Source: Streptomyces sp. NBC_01268
Lineage (GTDB): Bacteria > Actinomycetota > Actinomycetes > Streptomycetales > Streptomycetaceae
DNA: 64,000 bases
Direction of reading: 5' to 3'
Assembly: GCF_036240795.1 (NCBI RefSeq)
Contig: NZ_CP108454.1
Location: forward strand, 2,108,001 to 2,172,000
Shown: one piece after another, positions 19,915 through 29,013 of the stretch
Position numbering within the stretch: the stretch's first letter is position 1
How the letters are laid out: each line of letters starts with the position of its first letter
Notes under the pieces: model-generated
What the model was told of the DNA's origin: nothing
The model's database searches: none
What the model saw: only the letters and a program-made list of their open reading frames with translations
Made by a program: the position numbers and the translations under genes

Positions 19915-21213
19915 ATGCGCCACAGTCACGCTCCGTCGATGGGGCGGCTCGCCGCCGCCTCACTCGTCGGCACCGCCATCGAGTTCTTCGACTTCTTCGT
20001 CTACGGGACCGCCGCCGCGCTCGTTCTCGGCCCGCTGTTCTTCCCGAACTTCTCGCCCCTCGCCGGCACCCTGGCGGCCTTCGGCACCTTCGCGATCGGC
20101 TTCGTCTCCCGCCCGCTCGGCTCGGTCCTCTTCGGGCACGTGGGCGACCGGTACGGGCGGCGGCCGGTGCTCTTCGCCTCGCTGCTGCTCACCGGCTGCG
20201 CCACGGTCGCCGTCGGCTGCGTCCCGACGTACGAGAGCATCGGCATCGCCGCGCCCCTGCTCCTGCTCGTCCTGCGCTTCCTCCAGGGGCTCGGTCTGGG
20301 CGGCGAATGGGGCGGGGCGGTGCTGCTCACCGCCGAGCACGCCCCGGAGCGGCGGCGGGCGCTGTGGGCCAGCTTCCCGCAGATCGGGCCCGCGGTCGGC
20401 TTCCTGCTGGCGAACGGGGTGATGCTGGCGCTGACGGCCGGACTGAGCGACGCCGACTTCCGCTCCTGGGGCTGGCGGGTGCCGTTCTGGGCCGCCGGGC
20501 TGCTCGCCGCGGCCGGTCTCGGGCTGCGCTCCTCGCTCGCCGAGACGCCCCGGTTCGAGGAGATGGCCGCCTCGGGGCAGCGGGCGGAGGCGCCGCTGAA
20601 AGAAGTGTTCCGCGGGCACTGGCGGCTCGTGCTGCTGACGGCGGGCGCACTGGCCGTCGGCTACGCCGTCTTCTACACGGTCTCCACCTGGGCGCTGACC
20701 TACGGCACCGAACGGCTCGGCGTGTCCAGCACGGTGATGCTGGTCTGCGTGATGTCGGCGGTGGCGATCAAGGGGGCGGTGACCCCGTTCGCGGCGATGC
20801 TCGGCGACCGGTACGGGCGCCGGACGCTCTGCCTGGCGGGCTGCGCGGCCTCGGCGGTGTGGATGTTCCCGATGGTGGCGCTGCTGCACACCGCGGTGCC
20901 GCTGCTGATGTTCCTCGGCTTCCTCGGCTCGCTGCTGGCGTTCATCACCATGTTCTCGGTGGTCGCCGCGTACCTTCCCGAGCTGTACGAGCCGCGGGTG
21001 CGCTGCACGGGCGCGGCCGTCGGTTACAACCTGGCCGGCGTGCTGGGCGGGGCGCTCACCCCGATCGTCGCGACCGCGGTCTCCGAGGGCGGCGAGGGGC
21101 CGCCGTGGGGCGTGGCCGCCTATCTGACGGTGGTGGCGCTGGTGAGCCTGGGCTGCTTCGCCCTGCTCCCGGAGACGCTGCCGTCGCGGGTGGCGGCCCC
21201 GGAGCCCGCCTAG
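19915..21213 (+). CDS. MFS transporter of the metabolite:H+ symporter (MHS) family
   Basis: This 432-residue, 12-helix membrane carrier opens with ASLVGTAIEFFDFFVYGTAA, the MHS-family hallmark, and has loop motifs GHVGDRYGRRPVL and GDRYGRRTLC between helices 2-3 and 8-9. MHS carriers import organic acids or osmolytes such as shikimate, citrate, proline or betaine with protons. The substrate is not predictable. It ends near a hairpin shared with the convergent terC. Confidence 0.9.
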   Translation: MRHSHAPSMGRLAAASLVGTAIEFFDFFVYGTAAALVLGPLFFPNFSPLAGTLAAFGTFAIGFVSRPLGSVLFGHVGDRYGRRPVLFASLLLTGCATVAVGCVPTYESIGIAAPLLLLVLRFLQGLGLGGEWGGAVLLTAEHAPERRRALWASFPQIGPAVGFLLANGVMLALTAGLSDADFRSWGWRVPFWAAGLLAAAGLGLRSSLAETPRFEEMAASGQRAEAPLKEVFRGHWRLVLLTAGALAVGYAVFYTVSTWALTYGTERLGVSSTVMLVCVMSAVAIKGAVTPFAAMLGDRYGRRTLCLAGCAASAVWMFPMVALLHTAVPLLMFLGFLGSLLAFITMFSVVAAYLPELYEPRVRCTGAAVGYNLAGVLGGALTPIVATAVSEGGEGPPWGVAAYLTVVALVSLGCFALLPETLPSRVAAPEPA

Positions 21214-21230
21214 CGGCGCGGAAACGGCAC

Positions 21231-21273
21231 AGGGGCCGGTCCGGGTGGCGTGACACCACCCGCACCGGCCCCT
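21231..21273. terminator. Bidirectional terminator between MHS transporter and terC
   Basis: A hairpin with arms AGGGGCCGGT/ACCGGCCCCT continues after one mismatch with CGGGTGG/CCACCCG. It lies between the two convergent stop codons. Confidence 0.75.
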
Positions 21274-21287
21274 CTCCGCGTCGGGTG

Positions 21288-22298
21288 TCAGGCTCCGACG
21301 CTGTCCTTCTCGGTCTCTCCGGCGTCGACCGCCGGGGCCTCGGCGGCCTCGCGCTGCGCCTGCTTCCTGGAGGCGATCAGGCTGGTGATGGTCGTGATGA
21401 CCAGGACACCGCCGATGACCGTCAGCGAGAACGGGATGCTGATCTCCGGGACGTGGACCCCGGACTCGTGCAGTGCGTGCAGCACCAGCTTCACGCCGAT
21501 GAAGCCGAGGATCACCGACAGGCCGTAGCTGAGGTGGACCAGCTTCTTGAGCAGGCCGCCGATCAGGAAGTACAGCTGCCGCAGACCCATGAGGGCGAAG
21601 GCGTTGGCGGTGAAGACGATGTACGGGTCCTGGGTGAGGCCGAAGATCGCCGGGATCGAGTCGAGGGCGAAGAGGATGTCGGTGGTGCCGATGGCCAGCA
21701 TGACGACCATCAGCGGGGTCAGCACCCGCTTGCCGTTGCTGACGATGAAGAGCTTCGTGCCGTGGTACCGGTCGGCGACGCCGAACTTCTTCTCGACGGT
21801 CTTGAGGAGGCGGTTCTCCTCCCAGTCGTCCTCGTCGTCGTCGGAGCGCGCCTCCTGGATCAGCTTCCAGGCGGTGTAGATGAGGAACGCGCCGAAGATG
21901 TAGAAGATCCACGAGAAGTTGGCGATGACCGCCGCGCCGGCGGCGATGAAGATCGCACGCAGCACCAGGGCGATCAGCACACCCACGAGCAGCACGCGCT
22001 GCTGCAGGTGCGAGGGCACCGAGAACTTCGCCATGATCAGGACGAAGACGAACAGGTTGTCGACACTCAGCGACTTCTCGGTGATGAAGCCGGCGAAGAA
22101 CTCGCCCGAGGCCTGGCTGGTGCCGAACACCATCAGGCCCAGGCCGAAGAGGACGGCGAGGGCGATCCAGACGATCGTCCAGATGCCGGCTTCCTTCACC
22201 GACACGTCATGGGGCTTGCGCCCGATGAAGAAGTCGACCGCGATAAGGGCACCCAGACCGAGAATGGTCAGCACCCACAGGGTCATCGAAACGTCCAC
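21288..22298 (-). CDS. TerC-family integral membrane protein (metal-efflux type)
   Basis: This 336-residue TerC/Alx-family membrane protein has about nine helices. Key motifs are EKSLSVDNLFVFVLIM (first conserved acidic site) and FALDSIPAIFGLTQDPYIVF (second), typical of members implicated in manganese export and metalation of exported enzymes. A soluble acidic loop (SDDDEDDWEEN) lies midway. The start is the GTG at 22298, six bases after a GGAGG Shine-Dalgarno, because a manganese riboswitch occupies the upstream sequence; in-frame ATGs further upstream lie inside the RNA element. Expression is probably induced by manganese at the translation level. Confidence 0.93.
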   Translation of the reverse strand: MDVSMTLWVLTILGLGALIAVDFFIGRKPHDVSVKEAGIWTIVWIALAVLFGLGLMVFGTSQASGEFFAGFITEKSLSVDNLFVFVLIMAKFSVPSHLQQRVLLVGVLIALVLRAIFIAAGAAVIANFSWIFYIFGAFLIYTAWKLIQEARSDDDEDDWEENRLLKTVEKKFGVADRYHGTKLFIVSNGKRVLTPLMVVMLAIGTTDILFALDSIPAIFGLTQDPYIVFTANAFALMGLRQLYFLIGGLLKKLVHLSYGLSVILGFIGVKLVLHALHESGVHVPEISIPFSLTVIGGVLVITTITSLIASRKQAQREAAEAPAVDAGETEKDSVGA

Positions 22299-22342
22299 TG
22301 CGCCTCCGGCGTCGTACGGCTTGTGATCAGCGTCGTCGCTGC

Positions 22343-22449
22343 CGGAGGTCTCTTCCACCCGGGCACGGCCCGGGCCGACGCCCCGGGATCAGATCACTGG
22401 ATCCGTCCGTACTGACGGGCACGTCGCGCTTGGGGAGTACTCCCCTCCG
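22343..22449 (-). ncRNA. yybP-ykoY (Mn2+) riboswitch upstream of terC
   Basis: The minus strand begins CGGAGG directly followed by GGAGUA and ends AGAGACCUCCG, so CGGAGG (22449-22444) pairs with CCUCCG (22348-22343) to form P1. This leaves the conserved GGGGAGUA and GAGACC loops of the yybP-ykoY manganese riboswitch. GC-rich hairpins (CCCGUC/GACGG and CCCGGGCC/GGCCGGG types) lie between. terC homologues are classic members of this regulon. The 3' strand CCUCCGGC (22348-22341) is also exactly complementary to GCCGGAGG (22310-22303), which contains the terC ribosome-binding site. This suggests that P1 formation with Mn2+ frees translation. Confidence 0.88.
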
Positions 22450-22457
22450 CGTAAAAA

Positions 22458-22487
22458 AGACTACCCGAAAACCCAAGAGAAGGTAAA
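22458..22487 (-). promoter_or_regulatory. Probable vegetative promoter of the terC riboswitch
   Basis: TTTACC (22487-22482) and TAGTCT (22463-22458) are separated by 18 bases. This would start transcription within a few bases of the riboswitch 5' end. Fit to the HrdB consensus is moderate at -35 and good at -10. Confidence 0.55.
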
Positions 22488-22518
22488 GGGATGGGTAAAG
22501 TCGAGCCAAACCCGCAGG

Positions 22519-24372
22519 TCAGAGATCCCATTGCCGTCGGGCGTCGGCCACCTGGGAGAGCACCTGCCGCAGCACCGCACTGCCCTGAGGCACCCTCGGC
22601 GGCTCGTACGTCCAGGCATGCCCCACCCAGGGATCGGCGAGGTGGTCCTCGGGTACCGGCGTGAGCCGCGTCAGCGAGCGCCACAGCGGATCGAGCACCG
22701 GTCCGTACGCGGCGGCGTCCGCCCGGTCCGCGACCATCAGCAGATGCAGGCCGACCTCCGGGCCCTCGTCGGCGAGATAGCGCAGCTGGTTGACCGCCCG
22801 GTCGTCGAAGCCGTGCGGGAAGTCGTGCACGACGAGGAGGTGCTCGGCCGTGTCGACGCCGGGCGGCAGGTCGTCGGCGGCACCGGCGCGGACCGCCATC
22901 TGCAGCAGGTCGACCCGCTCGGTGAGCTGGGCGAGAACGGCCGAGACCCCGGCGGCACCGGCCGCCGGCGGGCCCGCGAGCACCCCGGCCTCCACCAGCG
23001 GGGCGAACGCGCCCGCACCCGCACCCGCCGGGTCGATCACCCGCACTCGGAAGCCGTCCGCCGGATACACCGCGACCAGCCGGGCCACGAGCGCGACGGC
23101 CGTGTCCAGGGCGAGCGCGCGCAGCTCGGCCTCGTCGAGGAGCGCGGCCGCCTCGCCGTGGCCGCGCCCCGAGTCCACCCAGAGCCCCCGGGCCAGCGGG
23201 AGCCGGGCCAGGAACGGGATGCGCAGCCCGGTGCGCTCGGGGAGGTGGAGGTCACCGAGGCGCACGGCCATCGGCGCCTCCATGGGGACCCGGTAGGCCT
23301 GCCAGACGGGGCTGTCCCAGCGGGCGTAGGCGGCGGGCAGCGCCGGCTCGACGACCTCGGACTCGGCGGTGAGCTGCGCCAGGTCGCGGTCGAGCGCCTC
23401 CTGGGCGCGGGCGGTGAGCTCGTCGTGCTTCGCCCGGGCCGCGGCCCGGGCGGCGTCCCCGGCGCCACCGATGCGGGCGCGCGGGTCGGACAGGGCCCGG
23501 TCGAGCTCCTGGTCGAGGCGGGACTCGGCGAACTGGCAGGCGCTGCGGTAGGCGGCGGCCGTGCGGGCCAGGTCCTCGAACATGCCCCACACCTGGTTGT
23601 AGAGGCGCTCGTCCATGGACCAGCCCGTGGCGTCGCCCGCGACGGGGGCCGGGTGGGCCGGCGGGGCCGGGGGCTGCTCGGGCCGCGGCGGGGCGGCGTC
23701 GGGCGCGGGGCGGCGGCCCCGGTGCGTGTAGTCGATGGGCCCGCCGGGGGCGGCCGGGGCGGGCTGCCGGACCCGGTCGGCCTCGGGGACGCGTGGGGGC
23801 GGGGCGGCGACGGAGCGTGCCAGGCCCTGGGCGACGGCCTCCAGGATGGAGCCGGCGAGCTCCGCGGGGCGGTCCAGGCCCTGGTCGGCGAGGAGCGCGG
23901 CGAGTCCGCCCTCGTACCCCTGGCCGACGGCCCGGACCTTCCAGGTGTCCTGGCGGCGGTAGAGCTCCAGGGCGACGAGCGCGGACTCCTGGTCGAGGCC
24001 GGTGATGGTGTAGTCGGCGATGCCGGTGCCGTCGGGTGCCGTGACGGTGACGACGGGAGCGGCGGATGCGCCGAAGCGGGGCGGGCCCTCCACGCCGACC
24101 GGCAGGGCGAGCAGGACGCAGACGCGGTGGACGGTGTCCTCGACGGCCTCCAGGTCGACCGCGAGCCGGTGCGTGGTCGCGGCCTGCCGGGGCACCTCGA
24201 CCCCGGGCAGCGCGGTCGCCCCGGGATGGGCGACGGCCCCGGTGCCCGGGACGCGTCCCCCCTCGTCGACCAGGGTGACGGCGGCGAGGACCGGATGACC
24301 GGCCGAGACCCGGATCTCCAGACGGGTGTGGGGCAGGGGGTGGTTCTGCCCCCGGACCAGCTCGGCGGTCAT
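22519..24372 (-). CDS. TerD-domain protein fused to a degenerate FtsK/HerA-like ATPase domain
   Basis: This 617-residue protein has an N-terminal TerD-like domain of about 185 residues (VLAAVTLVDEGG ... ALVALELYRRQDTWKVRAVG), a Pro/Ala-rich linker, a helical coiled-coil-like region (YRSACQFAESRLDQELDRAL), and a C-terminal domain. The latter resembles FtsK/HerA-type pumps, with AEHLLVVHDFPHGFDD in the Walker B position. The expected P-loop position (WVDSGRGHGE) lacks the lysine, so ATPase activity is doubtful. TerD proteins form calcium-linked stress complexes at the membrane; this one is 34 bases downstream of terD and likely co-transcribed with it. Confidence 0.8.
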   Translation of the reverse strand: MTAELVRGQNHPLPHTRLEIRVSAGHPVLAAVTLVDEGGRVPGTGAVAHPGATALPGVEVPRQAATTHRLAVDLEAVEDTVHRVCVLLALPVGVEGPPRFGASAAPVVTVTAPDGTGIADYTITGLDQESALVALELYRRQDTWKVRAVGQGYEGGLAALLADQGLDRPAELAGSILEAVAQGLARSVAAPPPRVPEADRVRQPAPAAPGGPIDYTHRGRRPAPDAAPPRPEQPPAPPAHPAPVAGDATGWSMDERLYNQVWGMFEDLARTAAAYRSACQFAESRLDQELDRALSDPRARIGGAGDAARAAARAKHDELTARAQEALDRDLAQLTAESEVVEPALPAAYARWDSPVWQAYRVPMEAPMAVRLGDLHLPERTGLRIPFLARLPLARGLWVDSGRGHGEAAALLDEAELRALALDTAVALVARLVAVYPADGFRVRVIDPAGAGAGAFAPLVEAGVLAGPPAAGAAGVSAVLAQLTERVDLLQMAVRAGAADDLPPGVDTAEHLLVVHDFPHGFDDRAVNQLRYLADEGPEVGLHLLMVADRADAAAYGPVLDPLWRSLTRLTPVPEDHLADPWVGHAWTYEPPRVPQGSAVLRQVLSQVADARRQWDL

Positions 24373-24406
24373 CTGCTGCGTCTCTCCGTACGTGCGAACG
24401 TGCTGC

Positions 24407-24985
24407 TTACAGGACCGGGAAGATCGACGGCATCAGGTCCTGGAAGGTGCGGCCGTTGGCCGAGTTGCCCAGGGCCGTCATCTGCCAGCCCGAACCGGCC
24501 CGGTGCACCTTGGCCATGATCTGGGCCGTGTACTGGCCGCCGCCGTGGAGCGTGTAGCGGGCGAGCTCCTGGCCGTTGGTCTCGTCGACCAGGCGGCAGA
24601 ACGCGTTCTGCACCTCCTGGAAGGACTGGCCGGTGAAGGAGTTCACCGTGAAGACGATCTGGTCGATGTGGACCGGGACGCGCTGGAGGTCGACCAGGAT
24701 CGCCTCGTCGTCGCCGCCCTGGCCGACGCCGCCCACCAGGTTGTCACCGGTGTGACGGACCGAGCCGTCGTCGCTGACGAGGTGGCGGAAGAAGACCACG
24801 TCCACCGGCTGCTTGTCGGCGAACAGCACGGCGGAGGCGTCCAGGTCGATCTCACGGGTGCGCGAGCCGAACAGGCCGCGGCGGGGCGCCGCCTGCCAGC
24901 CGAGGCCCATCCGCACGGACGTGAGGCTGCCCCCGTCCTTCTTCTCCAGGCTGATGGCCTGCCCCTTGGTCATGTTGACCGTCAC
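24407..24985 (-). CDS. terD: TerD-family calcium-binding stress protein
   Basis: This 192-residue TerD/CABP-family protein starts TKGQAISLEKKDGGSLTSVR, and the paired calcium-binding segments appear as EIDLDASAVLFADKQ and GDDEAILVDLQRVPVHIDQI. It ends in the usual GWQMTALGNS region. Members confer tellurite and stress tolerance and influence development in Streptomyces. The GTG start at 24985 follows GAGGGG; an ATG four codons later is also possible. Its ter neighbours and nearby terC form the local Ter block. Confidence 0.93.
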   Translation of the reverse strand: MTVNMTKGQAISLEKKDGGSLTSVRMGLGWQAAPRRGLFGSRTREIDLDASAVLFADKQPVDVVFFRHLVSDDGSVRHTGDNLVGGVGQGGDDEAILVDLQRVPVHIDQIVFTVNSFTGQSFQEVQNAFCRLVDETNGQELARYTLHGGGQYTAQIMAKVHRAGSGWQMTALGNSANGRTFQDLMPSIFPVL

Positions 24986-25113
24986 GCGCTGCCCCTCTCA
25001 TCGGTGTGAGCAGCACCCTACGCAGGGGCACTGACAACGCGCCGGGAGCGGCCCGGTTTTGTGTCGCTCTTGCAACACACCGGGCCGCCGTCCGCGGGCA
25101 TCCGACCTGCCGG

Positions 25114-27246
25114 TCAGGCCAGTCCGGCCTCCTTCATCTGGCGCAGCTCCTTCTTCAGCTCCGACACCTCGTCGCGCAGCCGCGCGGCGACCTCGAACTG
25201 CAGCTCGGCGGCGGCGGCCTTCATGCGGTCGGTCATCTCCTCGATGATCGAGGCCAGTTCGGTCGCGGGGCGGTCGCCGAGCTCGACGGTGGAGCCGGCC
25301 TTCCCCGCCCTGCCCTTCGGCGCGTGCGCGGCGAGCGAGGGGACGGGGGCCTTGGCGCCCTTGCCGTCCTTCGACTTGCGGTAGCCGCTGCCGAGCAGCT
25401 CCTCGGTGTCGACCTCCTCGCGCGCGATGGTGGCGACGATGTCGTTGATCTTCTTGCGCAGCGGCTGCGGGTCGATGCCGTGGGCCTTGTTGTAGGCGAC
25501 CTGCTTCTCCCGGCGCCGGTTGGTCTCGTCGATGGCCTGCGCCATCGCCGGGGTGATGGTGTCCGCGTACATGTGGACCTGGCCCGAGACGTTGCGCGCG
25601 GCGCGGCCGATGGTCTGGATGAGCGAGGTGCCGGAGCGCAGGAAGCCCTGCTTGTCGGCGTCGAGGATGGCGACCAGGGACACCTCGGGCAGGTCGAGGC
25701 CCTCGCGGAGCAGGTTGATGCCGACCAGCACGTCGTACTCGCCGGCCCGCAGCTCGCGCAGCAGCTCGATCCGGCGCAGGGTGTCGACGTCGCTGTGCAG
25801 ATAGCGCACCTGGATGCCCAGCTCCAGGAAGTAGTCCGTGAGGTCCTCGGCCATCTTCTTGGTGAGCGTGGTGACCAGCACGCGCTCGTCGCGCTCGGTG
25901 CGCAGCCGGATCTCGTGCACCAGGTCGTCGATCTGGCCCTCGGTGGGCTTGACCACGACCTCGGGGTCGACGAGCCCGGTCGGGCGGATGATCTGCTCGA
26001 CGAAGCCGTCGCCCCGGGAGAGCTCGTACGTGCCCGGGGTGGCGGAGAGGTAGACGGTCTGGCCGATCCTCTTCTGGAACTCCTCCCACTTCAGCGGCCT
26101 GTTGTCGAGGGCGGAGGGGAGCCGGAAGCCGTGGTCGACGAGGGTGCGCTTGCGGGAGGCGTCGCCCTCGTACATCGCGCCGATCTGCGGGACGGTGACG
26201 TGCGACTCGTCGATGACGAGCAGGAAGTCCTCCGGGAAGTAGTCCAGGAGGGTGTTGGGCGGGGAGCCGGGCTCGCGGCCGTCGAAGTGCATCGAGTAGT
26301 TCTCGATGCCGGAGCAGGAGCCGATCTGGCGCATCATCTCGATGTCGTACGTGGTCCGCATGCGCAGGCGCTGGGCCTCCAGCATCTTCCCCTGCTTCTC
26401 CAGCTCCTTGAGGCGCTGGTCCAGCTCGCGCTCGATGTCGTTGACGGCCCGCTCCATGCGCTCGGGGCCCGCGACGTAGTGGCTGGCGGGGAAGACGTAC
26501 AGCTGCCGGTCGTCGCTGATGACCTCGCCGGTGAGCGGGTGCAGCGTGGAGAGCGCCTCGATCTCGTCGCCGAACATCTCGATGCGGACGGCGAGCTCCT
26601 CGTAGACCGGGAAGATCTCGATGGTGTCGCCGCGGACGCGGAAGGTGCCGCGGGTGAACGCCAGGTCGTTGCGGGTGTACTGGATGTCGACGAAGCGGCG
26701 CAGCAGCTGGTCGCGGTCGATCTCGTCGCCGACCTTGAGGTCGACCATCCGGTCGACGTACTCCTGGGGGGTGCCGAGACCGTAGATGCAGGAGACGGAG
26801 GCGACCACGATGACGTCACGACGGGTCAGCAGCGAGTTGGTCGCGGAGTGGCGCAGCCGCTCGACCTCCTCGTTGATCGAGGAGTCCTTCTCGATGTAGG
26901 TGTCGGACTGCGGGACGTACGCCTCGGGCTGGTAGTAGTCGTAGTACGAGACGAAGTACTCGACCGCGTTGTTCGGCAGGAGCTCGCGGAACTCGTTGGC
27001 CAGCTGGGCGGCGAGCGTCTTGTTCGGCGCCATCACCAGGGTGGGGCGCTGGAGCTTCTCGATCATCCAGGCGGTCGTCGCCGACTTTCCGGTACCGGTG
27101 GCGCCGAGCAGGACGACGTCCTTCTCGCCTGCGCGGATGCGCCGGTCGAGCTCGGCGATGGCGGCGGGCTGGTCGCCGCTGGGCTGGTAGGGGCTGACGA
27201 CCTCGAAGGGCGCCACCGTACGTTCGATCTTGGAAACGGGCCGCAT
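25114..27246 (-). CDS. uvrB: Excinuclease ABC subunit B
   Basis: UvrB (710 residues) is the damage-verifying helicase-like subunit of nucleotide excision repair. It has Walker [14 protein letters not shown] near residue 49, the beta-hairpin segment [21 protein letters not shown] as the DEAD-type box, helicase motif VI in TIGRAARN, and the C-terminal UVR domain ([17 protein letters not shown]) that binds UvrC. Length is typical. All three uvr genes lie within 20 kb but in separate transcription units. Confidence 0.97.
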   Translation of the reverse strand: MRPVSKIERTVAPFEVVSPYQPSGDQPAAIAELDRRIRAGEKDVVLLGATGTGKSATTAWMIEKLQRPTLVMAPNKTLAAQLANEFRELLPNNAVEYFVSYYDYYQPEAYVPQSDTYIEKDSSINEEVERLRHSATNSLLTRRDVIVVASVSCIYGLGTPQEYVDRMVDLKVGDEIDRDQLLRRFVDIQYTRNDLAFTRGTFRVRGDTIEIFPVYEELAVRIEMFGDEIEALSTLHPLTGEVISDDRQLYVFPASHYVAGPERMERAVNDIERELDQRLKELEKQGKMLEAQRLRMRTTYDIEMMRQIGSCSGIENYSMHFDGREPGSPPNTLLDYFPEDFLLVIDESHVTVPQIGAMYEGDASRKRTLVDHGFRLPSALDNRPLKWEEFQKRIGQTVYLSATPGTYELSRGDGFVEQIIRPTGLVDPEVVVKPTEGQIDDLVHEIRLRTERDERVLVTTLTKKMAEDLTDYFLELGIQVRYLHSDVDTLRRIELLRELRAGEYDVLVGINLLREGLDLPEVSLVAILDADKQGFLRSGTSLIQTIGRAARNVSGQVHMYADTITPAMAQAIDETNRRREKQVAYNKAHGIDPQPLRKKINDIVATIAREEVDTEELLGSGYRKSKDGKGAKAPVPSLAAHAPKGRAGKAGSTVELGDRPATELASIIEEMTDRMKAAAAELQFEVAARLRDEVSELKKELRQMKEAGLA

Positions 27247-27317
27247 GGAACCACCGTACGACCCGGCACTGACAGCCGGGTGGTGATCGGCTCAGCGCCG
27301 CGGTCGGAGCGGGCTGG

Positions 27318-28226
27318 TCACCAGTCCTGGGAGCGGTACGTGCCGCGGTGGGCGCCCCTGCGGGCCGTGCGGGCGGCGGGCCGGGACGACGACCAGTTCG
27401 CGGGCTCGCCGTACGCGGGGGCGCGGCGCGGGGCGGGCACGCCGGGGGCGCCGTGGCGGTAGCCGCCGCGGGCCGTGGGCTTCTGCCAGTCGGGCTCGCC
27501 CATGACGAGCAGCGGGTCGAACATGACCACGACGGCGGCCAGCAGGAGGAAGACGGCAGGCCCGATCAGCATGGGCAGCAGGAGCGAGGTGGCGGTGTCG
27601 CCGCCGCCCTGGGCGGGCGTGCCGTGCAGCTCGACGTCGACCGCCGCCATGGCGGTGTAGTGCATGCCGCTGACGGCCAGGCCCATGACCAGGCTGGCGC
27701 CGAGGCTGGCGAGGAAGCCGTGGATGGAGACGGCCGCCCAGAGGGCGACGGTGGCGGCCACGACGGCGATGACCACGGAGAGGGCGACCGTGAGGGTGTC
27801 GTAGGAGATCTGGCCGTGCAGCCGCATGCCGGCCATGCCCAGGTAGTGCATGGTGGCGACGCCGAGTCCGGTGATGGTGCCGCCGGTGACCAGGGTCAGG
27901 GCGGTGGCGCCGCGGTAGCCCACGATGAAGATGCCGATGCCCACCATGACGACGGCGACGCCGAGACTGGCGAAGGTGATGGGCCGGTCGTAGCTGATGG
28001 GGGCCTGCTGGACGGAGAAGCCCATCATGGCGATGAAGTGCATGGTCCAGATGCCGGTGCCTATGGAGGTGGCGCCGAGCGCGAGCCAGCCGGCTTTGAA
28101 GGTGTCGTCGTGGCGCAGCGACCGTGTGGTGCAGCGCAGCCCGAGCGCCCCGCCGAGGCAGGCCATGAGGAAGGCCGCCACCGGCGTGACGAGTCCGTAG
28201 CTGAATCCGTCGACCGTGCCCTGCAT
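27318..28226 (-). CDS. MHYT-domain integral membrane sensor protein
   Basis: This 302-residue membrane protein has seven predicted helices and three copies of the MHYT signature (WTMHFIAMMGF, ATMHYLGMAGM, SGMHYTAMAAV). These place Met/His pairs near the outer membrane face and are proposed to bind copper and sense oxygen, CO or NO. The cytosolic tail of about 75 residues is basic and proline-rich and lacks any signalling domain such as GGDEF, so it is a stand-alone MHYT protein. It follows uvrB on the same strand but is upstream of it by about 70 bases. Confidence 0.92.
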   Translation of the reverse strand: MQGTVDGFSYGLVTPVAAFLMACLGGALGLRCTTRSLRHDDTFKAGWLALGATSIGTGIWTMHFIAMMGFSVQQAPISYDRPITFASLGVAVVMVGIGIFIVGYRGATALTLVTGGTITGLGVATMHYLGMAGMRLHGQISYDTLTVALSVVIAVVAATVALWAAVSIHGFLASLGASLVMGLAVSGMHYTAMAAVDVELHGTPAQGGGDTATSLLLPMLIGPAVFLLLAAVVVMFDPLLVMGEPDWQKPTARGGYRHGAPGVPAPRRAPAYGEPANWSSSRPAARTARRGAHRGTYRSQDW

Positions 28227-28382
28227 GAGCGTCTGTCCTCCACCCCTGGTGCAACGTCGTCCGAAAACAGTCGGTACCGCTGAGTAGTGCTACCGGATTA
28301 TGGCGCCAGGCGGGGCCCCTCGGCCACGCCGTCCGGGAATTGACCTGCCCGGTTGTCAGTGCCGGGTCGTACCGTGGCCGGC

Positions 28383-28946
28383 ATGGAGAGCGAGAAGCCG
28401 ACGACGGTACGGACGGCCGGGCGCGTGGAGTGGACGGTGGTGCCCAGCACCCTCGGTCCCCTGCTGCTCGCCGCGACGGAGCGGGGTCTGGTGAGTGTGG
28501 TCTTCCACGCCGACGACCGGGTGCGCGACCGGGCCCTGGAGCGGCTCGCGGGTGCCCTGGGCGGGGAGCTCGCGGAGAGCGCGGAGGGCCTGCTGGCCGA
28601 GCCGGTGCGGCAGCTCGCCGACTACTTCGGCGAGAGGCGTCGCGGCTTCGCCGTCAAGCTGGACTGGTCGCTGGTGACCGGATTCAACCGCCAGGTCCTG
28701 CGCGAACTCGCCGAGCGCGTCCCGTACGGGACCGTGGTGGGGTACGGGGAGCTGGCACGCCGCGTCGGGCAGCCGGGGGCGGCCCAGGCGGTCGGCGCGG
28801 CGATGGGCGCCAATCCGCTGCCGGTGGTGGTGCCGTGCCACCGCGTGGTGGAGAGCGACGGCGGGATCGGGGGCTTCGGCGGGGGTCTGGAGACCAAGCG
28901 CAGGCTCCTCGCCCTGGAAGGGGTGCTGCCGGAACCGCTGTTCTGA
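28383..28946 (+). CDS. ogt: Methylated-DNA--protein-cysteine methyltransferase (Ogt type)
   Basis: This 187-residue protein transfers alkyl groups from O6-alkylguanine or O4-alkylthymine in DNA to its own cysteine. The active site is VVPCHRVV near residue 150, preceded by VPYGTVVGYGELARRVG (the helix-turn-helix that flips the base) and AVGAAMGANPLPV. The N-terminal domain is of the Ogt type. The ATG at 28383 was chosen since sequence upstream is unrelated. An MFS transporter gene starts 67 bases downstream. Confidence 0.93.
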   Translation: MESEKPTTVRTAGRVEWTVVPSTLGPLLLAATERGLVSVVFHADDRVRDRALERLAGALGGELAESAEGLLAEPVRQLADYFGERRRGFAVKLDWSLVTGFNRQVLRELAERVPYGTVVGYGELARRVGQPGAAQAVGAAMGANPLPVVVPCHRVVESDGGIGGFGGGLETKRRLLALEGVLPEPLF

Positions 28947-29013
28947 GCCGGGGCGTCTGCCCGGAGGCCGCCCGGCCGTTCCCACGCTGTGGGAAGGCTG
29001 GCACTATGCGTAA

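Noticed and set aside
22299..22358. Alternative upstream ATG start for terC (adding about 20 residues)
   Set aside because: It lies inside the riboswitch 3' region; the GTG at 22298 has a properly spaced GGAGG and matches the TerC N-terminus.
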